Shown here: positions 10,601 through 20,760 of the stretch, piece after piece
How positions within the stretch are numbered: position 1 is the first letter of the stretch
Layout of the letters: every line of letters starts with the position of its first letter
Assembly (NCBI GenBank): GCA_037893225.1
Contig: JAZGUH010000421.1
Span: 365,935 to 429,934, forward strand
DNA: 64,000 nt
Direction of reading: 5' to 3'
Source of the DNA: Hippasteria phrygiana
Taxonomy: Eukaryota > Echinodermata > Asteroidea > Valvatida > Goniasteridae
Translations under genes and position numbers: made by a program
The notes under the pieces: model-generated
What the model was told of the DNA's origin: nothing
Database searches by the model: none
Seen by the model: only the letters and a program-made list of their open reading frames with translations

Positions 10601-12443
10601 ATAAAAAATAAAAAGCCCCTCTTCCTCCTTTCTTTTTTAAACCCGGACGCGAAACATGTTTTGTTTTTTACTCGGCGTTATATCTGACTGCATGTACCCT
10701 CAAAATGGTTCTAGTTGCTAGTTTGCATTGCACCCTTTAAAACATCTGCAGATGATACAATTGCACAAAGTTGGCTTTTAGATGCGCTACTCACATTGCA
10801 CATGACTGTCCCTGTACTTACGTATGCATACTGTTCCAGACTGTGCATATCCATTGCAGCATTCTCGAACATCTCGATATTGAGTTACAATTTCTTGCTT
10901 GTATTGAGTACGATACACAAACCTGCAGACAAAGACAAAATTCCAATTCATATTTCTTTAACCCCTTGCGTACGGTCGACACAAATACGTGCAGATTGAA
11001 AATTGTCACCAGGCCGGTTGACTTCTATTTGTGTCAATCTCTGCACTTTTAATCCATTATTGGGGTATTGTGTACATTATGCTTGCCCGGCGCCTCCCAT
11101 CTAAAACCCGGGGTCAAGGGGTTAAGGCAAACAATCAGCATTTGTCAGTATAAGCACCCTGATAAATACCGGCTATTTTTTTTTCTTGTTTTCTGTTTAT
11201 CTCCAAGAATTATTTTAATATATCTTCGGCAAGAAGGGTTTGGTTAGACACAGCAGAAATTTGACATAATAAACTACCTTCTTCGTGTACATCTGAACCA
11301 GTTGAAGATATCGGTACAGCTAGTGTAGTAGAGCTGTTCAAAGCCTCGTACATCAGTGGCTCGTCTTGTTATGTGATAGCTACATGTATAAACATCAAAA
11401 GAAATACATTTCTAACACAGATCAAGATGTACACTACAAGGAGCTGTCACAATTTTTTTTATTATTATTGAAAGATATACATGTTTTTTTTACTTCTAAC
11501 AAATTTTCAAATTGAAGTTTTATTTCAGTAAATAAACTACTGTTGGACATTATGCAACCTTCCAAAAAGGATTTCTATTTTTCTTAGTTATTTTTAAACC
11601 TTAAAACTGAATTATTGTCTGACCGCAAATTTGATATTTGTAAAGTAATTATTCAACAAGTCTTCGTTTGACGTATCATTAAAAAGTGAGTTACTTCTGT
11701 ATTGCTAGAAAAAAAGCAATTTAAAAACAAAATTTTGCAGCATTAAACTAAAAAAATAGCACAAACAGTACATGTTTAAACACTCAGAGGAATACTGAAT
11801 ATAGAAATATCCCCCAAGCCAAATAGCTTGAGCCTACATGCTATTTGACTTTTCAATATTTACGAACAGAAAGTTGACATAACAGAGGGGGAGGGGTGTT
11901 CAAAAAGTTAGCAACCCCCTTTCTCATTGCTAGCTTGCTTTATCCTCACACCAAACTTGTTTTAGATTTTTTATCAACAAAGAAATGCTGTACTGTCCTG
12001 ATGAAACGAGAGAAACTAAAACATTTTAAATTTGATACCGATAAGGTAGTATTCATATCCTTTTTGTTGGGACCTAATCAAACCTAAAGACAACATCATT
12101 ACAATACAATCGTACCAGAAACAATTCTATCTATTTAATCTTATCTATTTAATACTTATGTACCTATGTTTGGAAACCAAACTTCCTTTCACTATTCTCA
12201 GCTGGTACTGATATCACAAAACTTGCAGTTCCTACACAAACATCTATGGATCAATTTTGCTAAAAACAGGACAGTATAGAACTCCTCTTGTTACATCATT
12301 TTGGTCCATTCCACATGTACTTACCTTTCTGTTCTTGTACAGACATGCGGCCCGTCTTGATCTAATGTCAAAAGTGCATTGGCTGCTCCAAAACAGACGA
12401 GCAGAATGACAGGTGCATACACCACTGTGTATCTAGCCTCCAT
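1448..12443 (-). CDS. EMI and EGF-repeat protein, MEGF10/11-Draper-like, 3' partial (8 exons)
   Basis: Joined exons, 5' to 3' on the minus strand: 12443-12325, 11379-11278, 10922-10822, 8997-8905, 6277-6167, 5226-5091, 2808-2688, 1686-1448. This gives 1022 coding bases, about 340 residues, with no stop. Every junction has AG/GT ends and intron phases match across all seven introns. Domain order: signal peptide (about residues 1-24, hydrophobic core [11 protein letters not shown]), EMI domain (about 30-108, key blocks [25 protein letters not shown]), then a run of EGF/laminin-type EGF modules with regular CxC and GxxGxxC spacing. This order is that of CED-1/Draper/MEGF10/MEGF11/PEAR1 engulfment receptors and of MEGF6. 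The transmembrane segment and any NPxY/ITAM tail that would separate these lie left of the window. By family it would be extracellular or at the cell surface, binding apoptotic cells or adhesion partners; that role is inference. Confidence 0.9.
2047..2484 (+). mobile_element. DNA-transposon relic (AGGGTGG ends), left part
   Basis: About 430 bases closely matching 33661-34110, starting TTTAAAGGGTGGGTGCAATG. Truncated on the right. Includes TGACGTCATC-like and CCAGCCACGCGCGATTA blocks shared by both copies. Confidence 0.75.
2688..2808 (-). CDS. MEGF-like exon 7: EGF module
   Basis: 121 bases. Encodes [40 protein letters not shown]. Regular eight-cysteine laminin-type EGF spacing; phase 0 out before donor GTAAGA. 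The 2.3-kb intron upstream (2809-5090) contains the pogo-like element. Confidence 0.9.
2952..4242 (+). mobile_element. Non-autonomous pogo/Tigger-like element, 1291 bp
   Basis: Terminal inverted repeats CAGTCGACTCTCG...CGAGAGTCGACTG bounded by TA on both sides, and subterminal repeats of the type AAGACGAGAACCCGG, as in pogo/Tigger (Tc1-mariner) elements. No transposase frame is recognised. An internal direct duplication (GGTTTTCACTCC...CTGTTTGTGTCTC) occurs at about 3246 and 3341. Sits in the intron between MEGF-like exons 6 and 7. Confidence 0.85.
5091..5226 (-). CDS. MEGF-like exon 6: EGF module
   Basis: 136 bases. Encodes [40 protein letters not shown] and FQGAL. Ends in phase 2 before donor GTTAGT, which restores the codon for Leu in the continuous GALCESPCP across the junction with exon 7. 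Acceptor CCCGCAG. Confidence 0.88.
5601..5743. mobile_element. CRE-carrying palindromic MITE, copy 1
   Basis: Ends TATAGAGCACCGAAGT and ACTTCAGTACTCTATA, each arm carrying TGACGTCA. TA-type ends. Copies at 53153-53510 and 55706-55815. Lies in the MEGF-like intron 5. Confidence 0.85.
5950..6103. mobile_element. piggyBac-like TTAA MITE family 2, copy 1
   Basis: Left CCCTAACCCTGCCAGACGCA, right TCTGGCAGGGTTTC...GGGTTAGAG, flanked by TTAA. Near-identical core to the copy at 17297-17438. Confidence 0.85.
6167..6277 (-). CDS. MEGF-like exon 5: EGF module
   Basis: 111 bases. Encodes [38 protein letters not shown]. The xxWGPxC and NGATC spacing is that of laminin-type EGF repeats in Draper/MEGF proteins. 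Acceptor TTACAG, donor GTAAAT. A piggyBac-like TTAA MITE ends about 60 bases downstream of its donor, in the next intron. Confidence 0.9.
6385..6830. repeat. Long foldback (inverted repeat) element
   Basis: Two arms of about 200 bases match each other in reverse complement (for example AAAAAAGTGACTTTTGAGA and TCTCAAAAGTCACTTTTTT) around a centre near 6607. No coding content. It abuts the next element at 6847. Confidence 0.88.
6847..7341. mobile_element. TTAA MITE family 3 (AGGTAGTATACAAC ends), copy A
   Basis: TTAA on each side of inverted ends AGGTAGTATACAACATTTGC and GCAAATGTTGTATATTACCT; 495 bases. Same family as 12511-12957 (reversed) and 46965-47388. Confidence 0.85.
7342..8904. other. 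Intronic sequence, nothing recognised
   Basis: AT-rich intron 4 of the MEGF-like gene. Short random frames only; no repeat family or splice-flanked conserved coding block seen. Confidence 0.6.
8905..8997 (-). CDS. MEGF-like exon 4: first EGF module
   Basis: 93 bases. Encodes [20 protein letters not shown] then [11 protein letters not shown], the short EGF that directly follows EMI in MEGF10-type proteins (C-x-HG-x-C then CxC). Acceptor TAG, donor GTAAGT, phase 1 out. Confidence 0.9.
8998..10289. other. Intronic sequence with short homopolymers
   Basis: MEGF-like intron 3. Holds a C13 run near 9389-9401 and ACATGTAC palindromes near 9594. No coding block recognised. Confidence 0.6.
10290..10684. 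mobile_element. Inverted-repeat element (AGGCGAAATAA ends), copy 1
   Basis: Left AGGCGAAATAAT...ACATGTTTCGCGTCC and right GGACGCGAAACATGT...ACTCGGCG are inverted. Internal GGAGGCCGCCTGGAT, TACCACAGAAAAAT and CAACCAGTCAAT blocks recur at 24464-25047. Confidence 0.75.
10822..10922 (-). CDS. MEGF-like exon 3: end of EMI domain
   Basis: 101 bases. Encodes [20 protein letters not shown] followed by [12 protein letters not shown], the terminal EMI CC motif. Acceptor CTGCAG, donor GTAAGT. A TTAA-flanked MITE (10962-11121) sits about 35 bases upstream of this exon's acceptor within the intron. Confidence 0.9.
10962..11121. mobile_element. TTAA MITE family 1, copy 2
   Basis: Intact TTAA duplications at 10958-10961 and 11122-11125 around CCCCTTGCGTACGG...GGTCAAGGGG; 160 bases. 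Confidence 0.88.
11278..11379 (-). CDS. MEGF-like exon 2: EMI domain core
   Basis: 102 bases, phase 2 in and phase 2 out. It encodes the EMI hallmark [19 protein letters not shown], almost residue for residue the block seen in MEGF10/11. The donor is the less common GTAGTT. This exon was identified by reading the minus strand in the frame left by exon 1. Confidence 0.9.
11380..12324. other. MEGF-like intron 1, nothing recognised
   Basis: AT-rich intron between exons 1 and 2. No repeats with clear ends and no coding block. Confidence 0.6.
12325..12443 (-). CDS. MEGF-like exon 1: signal peptide and start of EMI
   Basis: Starts at ATG 12443-12441 and encodes [20 protein letters not shown] and on to CTRTE, ending with phase 2 before donor GTAAGT. 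A hydrophobic stretch followed by small residues (GAANA) is a typical cleavable signal peptide. The DGPHVCTR block matches the first EMI cysteine region. A possible 5' UTR acceptor (pyrimidine-rich, ending CTCTAG) lies near 12480-12490, just before a MITE. Confidence 0.88.
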
Positions 12444-12510
12444 GGTGCTCTGTACTTGACACCACTTGTTTTAGCTGCACCTAGAGCTGGTAGAAAAATT
12501 ACAATATAAA

Positions 12511-12957
12511 TGTAGTATACAACATTTGAAACATCAAATAACAAAACTACTGAATTATTATGAAATACCGTACTAGACTAAGTAAATAGCAGTCTCAAGC
12601 ATCATGTGAAAATGAAATTATGGCACCTGTTGTTTTTAAGAAGTTATAATTTATATCGTCTTCCAACGATTGAATTCCAACGACCTGATAATTCCCCGAC
12701 GTCTATAAATTACTCCGCTTTGTCTAAGCATGGAGGAACCCCTCCATGGTCTAAGGTATGGTCAGGGAACCAGACTACTAGTACATAATTTTCTTCTCTC
12801 TGTTTTCCTAGCATCTACATGTATGCACACAAAACGTTAAACAGGTCATATTACAGTATTTGCTAAATTGCTAGCACGCTATAAAATACTAACCATCAAA
12901 TCCATTTATTTCTGAAAATTACAGCAAAAGCAACTCATGGTACTACATGTACCTTTC
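12511..12957. mobile_element. TTAA MITE family 3, copy C (reversed)
   Basis: Begins GTAGTATACAACATTTGAAA and carries the same internal blocks as 6847-7341 in reverse orientation (GTATTTGCTAAATTGCTAGC, CCATTTATTTCTGAAAATTA). Its outer ends are worn. It lies about 70 bases upstream of the MEGF-like start codon, so it is in the 5' UTR, first intron or promoter. Confidence 0.78.
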
Positions 12958-13627
12958 TAAACTGATAAAAAAAGCATTACAACTTTTGTGTATTTTTTTC
13001 TTTAAAAAAGTGTAATTTCCTATGAGCTTTAACTTTGTGCTCCAAAGAGAAGAAGCTTTGTAACAAATGACCGTGATGAAAGGAGGTACGTGTATGATAT
13101 AAATTGTCATTCGACAATACACACGTTTTTTTTAAGTTTGAAATTTTAAGAACTTTAAAGTCTTAAGTTAAATTGGAGGAAACAGGCCAATCTGTACATA
13201 TTTGTACAATTTTCACATGAAAGCACAGGATTTTTCACCAACCACATTTTTAAAAATTCATAACTATTTGCAGACTGGTTCCTGTAATCAATGGATTATA
13301 TTGACAAGCATAGTTTTAGCAACTGAGCATGGCTAATGAGCCATACATACATGTACATGTACATGTATGTATTTGGGCTGTAATCCTGTAGCCTAACAGC
13401 TAGCAAACATCCAGTCTTTGTTCAAACATTCTGGACAAACTTTCAAAGAATTCAAGGAAACCTTCTGATAAAGTAAATAATCCCTTGTGGGATCTCATAA
13501 ACATACATGCACTGTGTACTTTTTAGATTCTTTTATGTTTACATGATGACAAGCATTTACATGTACTTTCCAGATTTCAATAAGCTTGAGGGTCAAAATA
13601 ATAAGTCAACTTGAACTATGTACTTAA

Positions 13628-15574
13628 AGGGGCTGTGTCATCACGATCATAGCAGGCTTGGGGCTGTACACTGAATCCCGAACTGATGAACGCAGATGAA
13701 CCCAGTAACTGCAAATAATACCCCACGACCGCGCGCTGACCTACAGGGCTCGCGCGCGCTGACCAACAGGGCGCGCGCGCCAGATCAGATTACAATTGCA
13801 ATGACTGCTGCATGCATGGTCCTGTAGTTATGATACATACTGCATGTACAAGTATTTTGTATGTGTTTGTGCCACCAAAAATATACGATAGGCCTACAGT
13901 CGAACATAGTCCGTGACACTCCACCCGCCAAACGAAAAAATGTACCATGACAGAACCAAATGAAAATAAGTAAATAAGTAAATCTGTATTTATAATTGTA
14001 AAATAAATAATGCACCAGCCCCTTCCTATACAAAAATAAAGTTGTAGGCCTATGTATCGAAATAAATTTCGACTAAAATCGGCTGTGCGTGCAATGATGA
14101 GCAAATCAAAGTAAAACAGCTACAATGTATACTGATGGCGATATTGAGTCCACGACCTTGCGTTACATTTGACGGCAGGAATTTATGGAAAGTTACACCA
14201 TAAGAGTTATTTCAACACTATCAAATAATATACACAATAATAACAGTTATTACCAATAAATAATATACGCCAATGAAATGAGATTTCACAAGTGGCGAGT
14301 AAATCCGTGTCGAAAAGTAGGGATGATTATTGAATTTGTCAACGAAGTATTGCATCTTGAACTTTTTCTCAACGGGGGATACCCCCGCCCCAAACACCGC
14401 TTGAAATTTGAAACATCACTGTGTACAATTTCCCCTTTTTACATTTACGAAACAAAAAAGAAATACAAATCGGCGGGCCCCTGAACTCCTTCCCCGTGTT
14501 TACGCCACTGGCGCACAGATCCCCACATCACTATGATAAAGATGACTACCGAAGAAACAAAGAAATAAACACCCCGACAAATATTCAAACAACCCTAATT
14601 TTCACCTGTTTTGCACGAATTATTCGCTTATTACTTTTTATGACATGAACAATTCACATACCGAGTACATGGATCGGATGTACTGTACATGTAATGTATG
14701 TACTGTACATGTTGACTATACATTACATGTAGACTTGTTGACAAGTGCTATTGGAATAGCGACCAAGTAAAGTTGTTTCAGCTCCATCTATCAACTGTTT
14801 AAAAAAAAATGTACTTCTAAGTTCTAGATTTTAATTTTTTTTTCTGCTGCTAAAGAACTGTCTGCAGCCACTAGCCCTCTTTTAGTAGCGTGATAATTTT
14901 GTTATTAAAGTGACGGGTCAAAATAAGCCTGAAGCTTTTTATCGACCTAAGTTTACAAGCAAGATACGAACAAGATACATCCAAATGAATGTACACATAA
15001 TACATAGACCCTTTTACGGATACCCCGCCTGTGGGATTTTGTGTACAAAATTTAGCGCGAACTGTCCCACAGCGACAAGACGCGTTTCAGTTTTGCTGTG
15101 CACATTTACATGGACAAGCACCCCGTGTGCCGAGTCGTCCTCTCTGGCAAGAGTTTCGGCAGTACATGTCATAGGTTCTCCAGCGTTAAGGTTCTACTTC
15201 TATATCGCCAACCTCCAATTCTATGCAACTTTCAGACAAATATTCCATGGCACTTGTGTACATGTGAATGAAATTTTATGAAATAAACAGATGAAATTTT
15301 AACGTTTTTTCTAATAATCTTACTCTTAGAGAACTGAGTGCCACGATGTGTGCTACTTGTTTATAAGTATACGTGTGCACGTATGTGTATTTCAGTACGC
15401 AGACGCTGGACATGCGTGCGTGTTCCAGGGGGTGTAGTTTCCAAAAGCCAATTCTCAGAACAGCCATAACAAACGAATGGAGGTTAAAAATAGCACATAA
15501 CCGAAATGAAGCGCAAGGGGGCGCACTCCAATATTTGATTCGTTAACGCGAGATGGCGCGACGACACAGCCCCT
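13628..15574. mobile_element. TTAA element family 4 (AGGGGCTGTGTC ends), 1.95 kb
   Basis: TTAA at 13624-13627 and 15575-15578 flank inverted ends AGGGGCTGTGTCATCACG and CGCGACGACACAGCCCCT. Near the left end are GC-rich CGCGCGC blocks. No transposase frame is recognised, so probably non-autonomous. Confidence 0.75.
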
Positions 15575-17292
15575 TTAACCCAACAGTCTACATGATTGTA
15601 ACCTTAGCCATGACTTGATACTACAGATACAACTTCAATGTTCCAACAAGCAAATCACTTGATAAAAAGTATCACTCTTGGTTACTAGTAGGATGTACAA
15701 ACGTACATGTACATGTATACAATGGCGTGATCGGTGATCACATGTTCAAGTATCGAGTGTGTCTGTTCACTTATTATTTGGTTCCGAAAATTGAAATTCA
15801 TACTTAGTACATGCAGCCTGTGATGTAGGTTCATAAAGAAAAAAAACACATAGTAGGTTCAATTACATCATATATACATCCTTTTCTTTCTTGTCAAGTT
15901 TATGTAAAACGAAAGCATGTGACATGTAGTGGCGTCTTCACTCATATGGAATGCCTTGCTTTGTTAACAAAGATATCTTCATTCTACGATCTGCTTTGCT
16001 TCAAGATCTGAATTTCTACATTCTGCTTTCTTTCAGTCTCTTCTTTTGTAGCCCCGTACCTTAGCCTTGTTTGGGCTGAATTACATGTAGCATAAAAGTG
16101 CCAAGCCATTGAGATTGAAGAATTTTTTTTAAAAATTATCCTTTTGAATCAGTCTGTTCAAGTAACCTAAGAAATGAATGCATGAAAAGTATGCAAAACC
16201 CATGTACACATTGAAAGAAAAATCTCAATCAATCTGACTATTTTCACAATGACCTACCTTGTAAAAAGATTTTCCCCTTTCTTACAACACCAGTAGAGAC
16301 TCCCTGTAGTGTTCCTTCCTTGGCTTGAAGAAGGTCAATGGTCAATCAACAGTGGTCAGGTTTATCCTTGAATAGCTAGGCCCAAATTGGCACAGGGTTG
16401 TGTTCCTTTCAAGGTCTCTGACACTCTGGTATTTGGTGATGTCAAACAAATGACCTCCAAATTTAACAAAACACCATATTTGTTGAATGTCTGCATGTAG
16501 AGAATAAAAGAAAAGTAACCAAGTTGAAAATTCTGCATGCATCAAAAATCTGACATCGGTGTCCAAAAGGATATGTAACATTAAACAAAGTTCATCAGTT
16601 GAATAGTTTATTTGAAACAGAATAAAAGTGGTACACATATTTCTGTTTTTCTTTTTCTTTTTGAGGGGGGGGGGGGGGATGCCTGATGAATTGTTTGTCA
16701 TTACTAAAACACAACTAAATGTGAACATTACAATTTCTTACAAATGTATTCATCATTGTATCATTACCATTTACTTATTTTTCCTGTTTGGATTTCTGTG
16801 AACTCTTAAAACATTCAGATTTTCACTGAAAAACTAATCCATTTTAACAGCTAATTTTCATAAAGAATGTCTGCAATGTTTATGCTTTATAAGACACCCA
16901 GCCAACTCCAGCGTGCTGAGGAAATATGACTTTACATCATGTAAACATTACAGCCAAAGCTTTCAAGCAACTACTAGCAATTAACATCTATAATTCTGAG
17001 CAACATCCAATGCCAGTCAACTAACTTGTTAATGCAACAAATGATCACGATTTTAAAGTCTGCTTGGGTCTGTGAAGGACCCATACAAAATTACTGTATT
17101 TGACAAGTAATATTTGGTCTCCGTTTTTGCCTACAGCATTTGTGCAACAATCCTAGTGACAATGGGTATAAACCACTATTGTTATGCAAAGTAGGGTATA
17201 ACCATTAATGATCAAGGGGTGACCTAGCTACCATCAACTGTCACAACAAAACAAATCTATAATTCTAACTTTTATGTACAACAAAACAGAGT
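15575..17292. other. Intergenic, no gene seen
   Basis: AT-rich with ACATGTAC palindromes (about 15708) and a G14 run at 16665-16678. Nothing with conserved coding character. Confidence 0.55.
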
Positions 17293-17296
17293 TTAA

Positions 17297-17438
17297 CCCT
17301 AACCCTGCCAGATGCAGCACAGTGCATCTGTGGTGACAGCTTGACCTTGCTGCACTCTGCACACAAGTCAATGTGACAAAGTATGCAATCTGATGCGTCT
17401 GGCAGGGTTTCTAGCCAAAATACCCTGGAGGGTTAGGG
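17297..17438. mobile_element. piggyBac-like TTAA MITE family 2, copy 2
   Basis: Intact TTAA at 17293-17296 and 17439-17442 around CCCTAACCCTGCCAGATGCA...GGAGGGTTAGGG, 142 bases. Nearly identical to 5950-6103. Confidence 0.9.
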
Positions 17439-18030
17439 TTAAAATGCTGTATCACCGTCTAATGTCAGTACTTTTTATTCCAAATAAATGTACTAATTTG
17501 TACATGTACATGTTATTCAAAAACTTATTCCCCATCCCCATCCCCAACCCACCCTAAAAGTAACCCCAATACTCACAACCCCAAGACCCTCCAACACAGC
17601 ACACCTGTTTAGGTTCAACTCTTACCAAAGTTGTTGACACATCACAGACCTGATGTGAATTGCCTCCTGCAAACTTCACATCAACTCAGTCTTGATCACT
17701 GATGGATTTTTTACCAAAACTAAAAATCCAAAGTCGGTCAGAAAACTTTCAATTTCAGGGCTTGTCCATGCTGCAAAGTGACTGAATCAAAGTTGACCTG
17801 GACTGCACACAGTGCAGAATAATGTCCCCTGAAGCTTGAAATCCCCTATTTCTAAAGCAATAAGCATATGACTCATAGCATGGGGGCCAGCTCCTAGCTA
17901 GCCAAAGGGGTAAAACAAAACTGAAACTGTTGATTCGTGTTTGAGAACAACCTGTACATGTAGTCACTAAGGATATGACATACAGCCTGCTGTTTATTTC
18001 TGGCTCTTTATGGATCAGGCGGTTGTCGGT

Positions 18031-19290
18031 CACTTCGCCCAAAAACCACTTCGCCCAATTACTACTTCGCCCAAAAACCACTTCGCCCAATTACTACTTC
18101 GCCCAAAAACCACTTCGCCCAAAAACCACTTACAGTGTATTTATCAGTTCTAACTGAATGTTACTGAGACTTTTTGAGAAAAATGTCACCGCCACTGCCC
18201 TGGAAGAGTTTTAAGCCAAAAAAAAATGTGTTTTTCGAAAGTACAAAATGACTTTGTGTTTGGACCAACTTTTTTACTAGTTCTTTTTTGCGTTTTTTTT
18301 TTGCCCTTCAAACGGTAAAGCAGGAATCACGACAATACTGGAATAAGTTCAAACCTTCTTTATTGTATATATATATATGCAGATTTAATTTATTTGTGCT
18401 GGTAATGTACTTGTATGCGTGTATTTTAATGCCATTTAGTCGTGTTTGTAATATAGCACGGTTTTCCTGGCGGCCAATTTGCCGTGTTCGTTATTTGGTC
18501 ATTCAAATTCGCGTGGTTTTTACACAACCGTGACTGATCAAATTAGGCCGGGAATCCAGGCCATGTGTCCGTATTGCGTTATGCGTAAAAATAGAATTAC
18601 ACGGAAAGCAATGGATCACGCGAAACGGATAACGCAATGCGCATTGCGGATATGATCGCAATACGTTTGGCGGGCGGGCATCAGTTTCAATTTTTAAGCA
18701 CCAAAGATTTTGTTCCTAATTTTCGTTTTCGTTTAGGGACATTCTATTTCGTTTTGATGGTGCATTAAAGACTTTATTTGCGTTCTTATATTGAGTTTTG
18801 TGACATCCTTTTTGTGACCATGCTTTTCTTTTCTTATTTAATAGTATGGCCATGGAGGAATAAACACATGTTCCTCTATGGTATGGGCATGTGTTCCTTC
18901 CTCCATTATTTTCATCAATTTGTCATTCAAATTATTACGATTTATAAAATTGATATATTTTCCAAGAGTTTTTGTTTTTATTTCGTAAAATTTATAATGT
19001 ATTTTTTTACAAACATTTATAATGTAACATCTTAACTGATATATGGGATGATGTATGTAACGAACTGATGAAATGAAAATAGGGCATACGGATCAGGCAT
19101 GGGCGAAGTGGTTTTTGCACGAAATGGTTTTTGGGCGTAGTGGCGTTTGGGCGAAGTGGCGTTTGGGCGAAGGGGTAATTGGGCGAAGTGGCGTTTGGGC
19201 GAAGTCAGTGGCGTTTGGGCGAAGTGATTGAGGGCGAAGTGGTTGAGGGCGAAGTGGTTGAGGGCGAACTGGTTTTTGAGCGAAGTGACT
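18031..19290. mobile_element. Element with inverted tandem arrays (CTTCGCCCAAAAACCA) at both ends
   Basis: Left array 18031-18130: about six 16-bp units ACTTCGCCCAAAAACC or ACTTCGCCCAATTACT. Right array 19098-19290: about twelve degenerate units in reverse orientation (GGGCGAAGTGGCGTTT). The 970-base core has no recognised coding sequence. The layout resembles foldback-type elements whose termini are tandem repeats. Confidence 0.75.
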
Positions 19291-20649
19291 GTAAAGCGAT
19301 AAGGCACATATGACTTGGGTAGAATAATTCCCTGCTCTTTGGGTTAATTGGGTCAATGTTCATGTCAACAGTGCCCTCATTAGTCATCGTACTGCCAGTT
19401 CGGTTACTTCTACTTTCTACCATGGAGGAAGGGTTTCCTTCCTCCATGCTTCTACCATGGTCTCACTAGAATTTTCCCCAAGTCGAAAGTCGAAGTGCGA
19501 ACAGTTGCAACTTTTTCCTTTTACCATCAACTCAGTAAAATCTTTTTCAAAAAGTCTAGTGTGAACATGGCTTTTGTATAGTACTAACATTCAACCTAGA
19601 CTGCTATAGTATACCATGGAGGTATCCTTTTAATACCTCCATGAGTATACTATACGCATGAAACCACGCAGGCATAAAATGGCACATGGCTTTGAGAAGT
19701 TTAAAGTTCACAATGAGGGGAAAAAGAGTGACTCATAAATCTCATACATGTACATGTAGCTTCTTAGAAATCAGAAACTAATGCAATGAACATTTAGTGT
19801 CTTAAAACTGTGGACAATACATACATGTACATTTACATGTGCTGCACTCAAAATGTACATGGGTCATTACATAAATTTGGGGTCCAAAAGTGTGCCATTT
19901 TTTGGTGTCCCTGTTACACCTGAAGGGTGTAATTTCCCATCGAGTTCATGTATCATTCAAATTGACTTAACACTATTTGTTACTTGTTTGGCAGGTACTT
20001 TTGCTTTACAAAATCACTCTATGAGAGAAGGCATTAAAGAATGTGTCCGGAATTGCAACATTTTACATGTCACTATGTAACAGTGACACCAAAAGTGTCA
20101 CACTTTTGGACCCAAAATGATACTGGTATTACCACTAAGTACATTTGTACGTGAAAAATATATCCCATGCTATTATGCACCTATAAATTGTCTGTCCCAC
20201 CCCGATCGATGGGGCAGCATTTCCTATATAAAAGTCATTCATTTCCACTCAAAGAAGGACTAAAGTCCCACCCTTGGGCACATAAATAAATGCATGAGGT
20301 GGGAAATTAAGGTTGGTGGGGGGGGGGGGGGGGGGGGGGGCAACTGACAGGTGTATACAAGTAACACCCTTTTATTTGCAGTACCTGGCCATGTCAACAA
20401 AGGCCTAACCACAAAACAGGATTCTGAGCAGAAGGCTTCTGGTACAAAGAGTTTACATGTACATGTGGTTACACTTAGTTTTCCTGGTAAAGTACTATAT
20501 TATAGTACTTTACCATGAAAACTAAGTGTTAATCCTTGGTTAATCCTGTTTCAATAGGTTTCAGTGTTTGTTGATAAACACTGCCATGATTTGGCTTTAG
20601 CAAGAAGTCCTCAAATAATTCACTTGTATAAATCACCAGCATTTAAATG

Positions 20650-20760
20650 TAATTAAACTCTCTTCCAACGTAGAGCACTGGTACAGTATTCGATCTGGAA
20701 GTCGAATGTTCAAATATTGCTCCCGACAGTTTTCTTTGTTCACTTTCAATATTCAAAAGA
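20650..20760 (+). mobile_element. SINE-A relic
   Basis: Degenerate tRNA-like segment (GTAGAGCACTGGTACAG ... GTTCAAATATTGCTCCC) followed by the family tail TTTCTTTGTTCACTTTCAA seen in the better copies at 40664 and 53215. Confidence 0.6.

Noticed and set aside
19032..19447. Overlapping frames with repeated LRPQ/FALN motifs
   Set aside because: Translations of the CGCCCAA tandem array in several frames at once.
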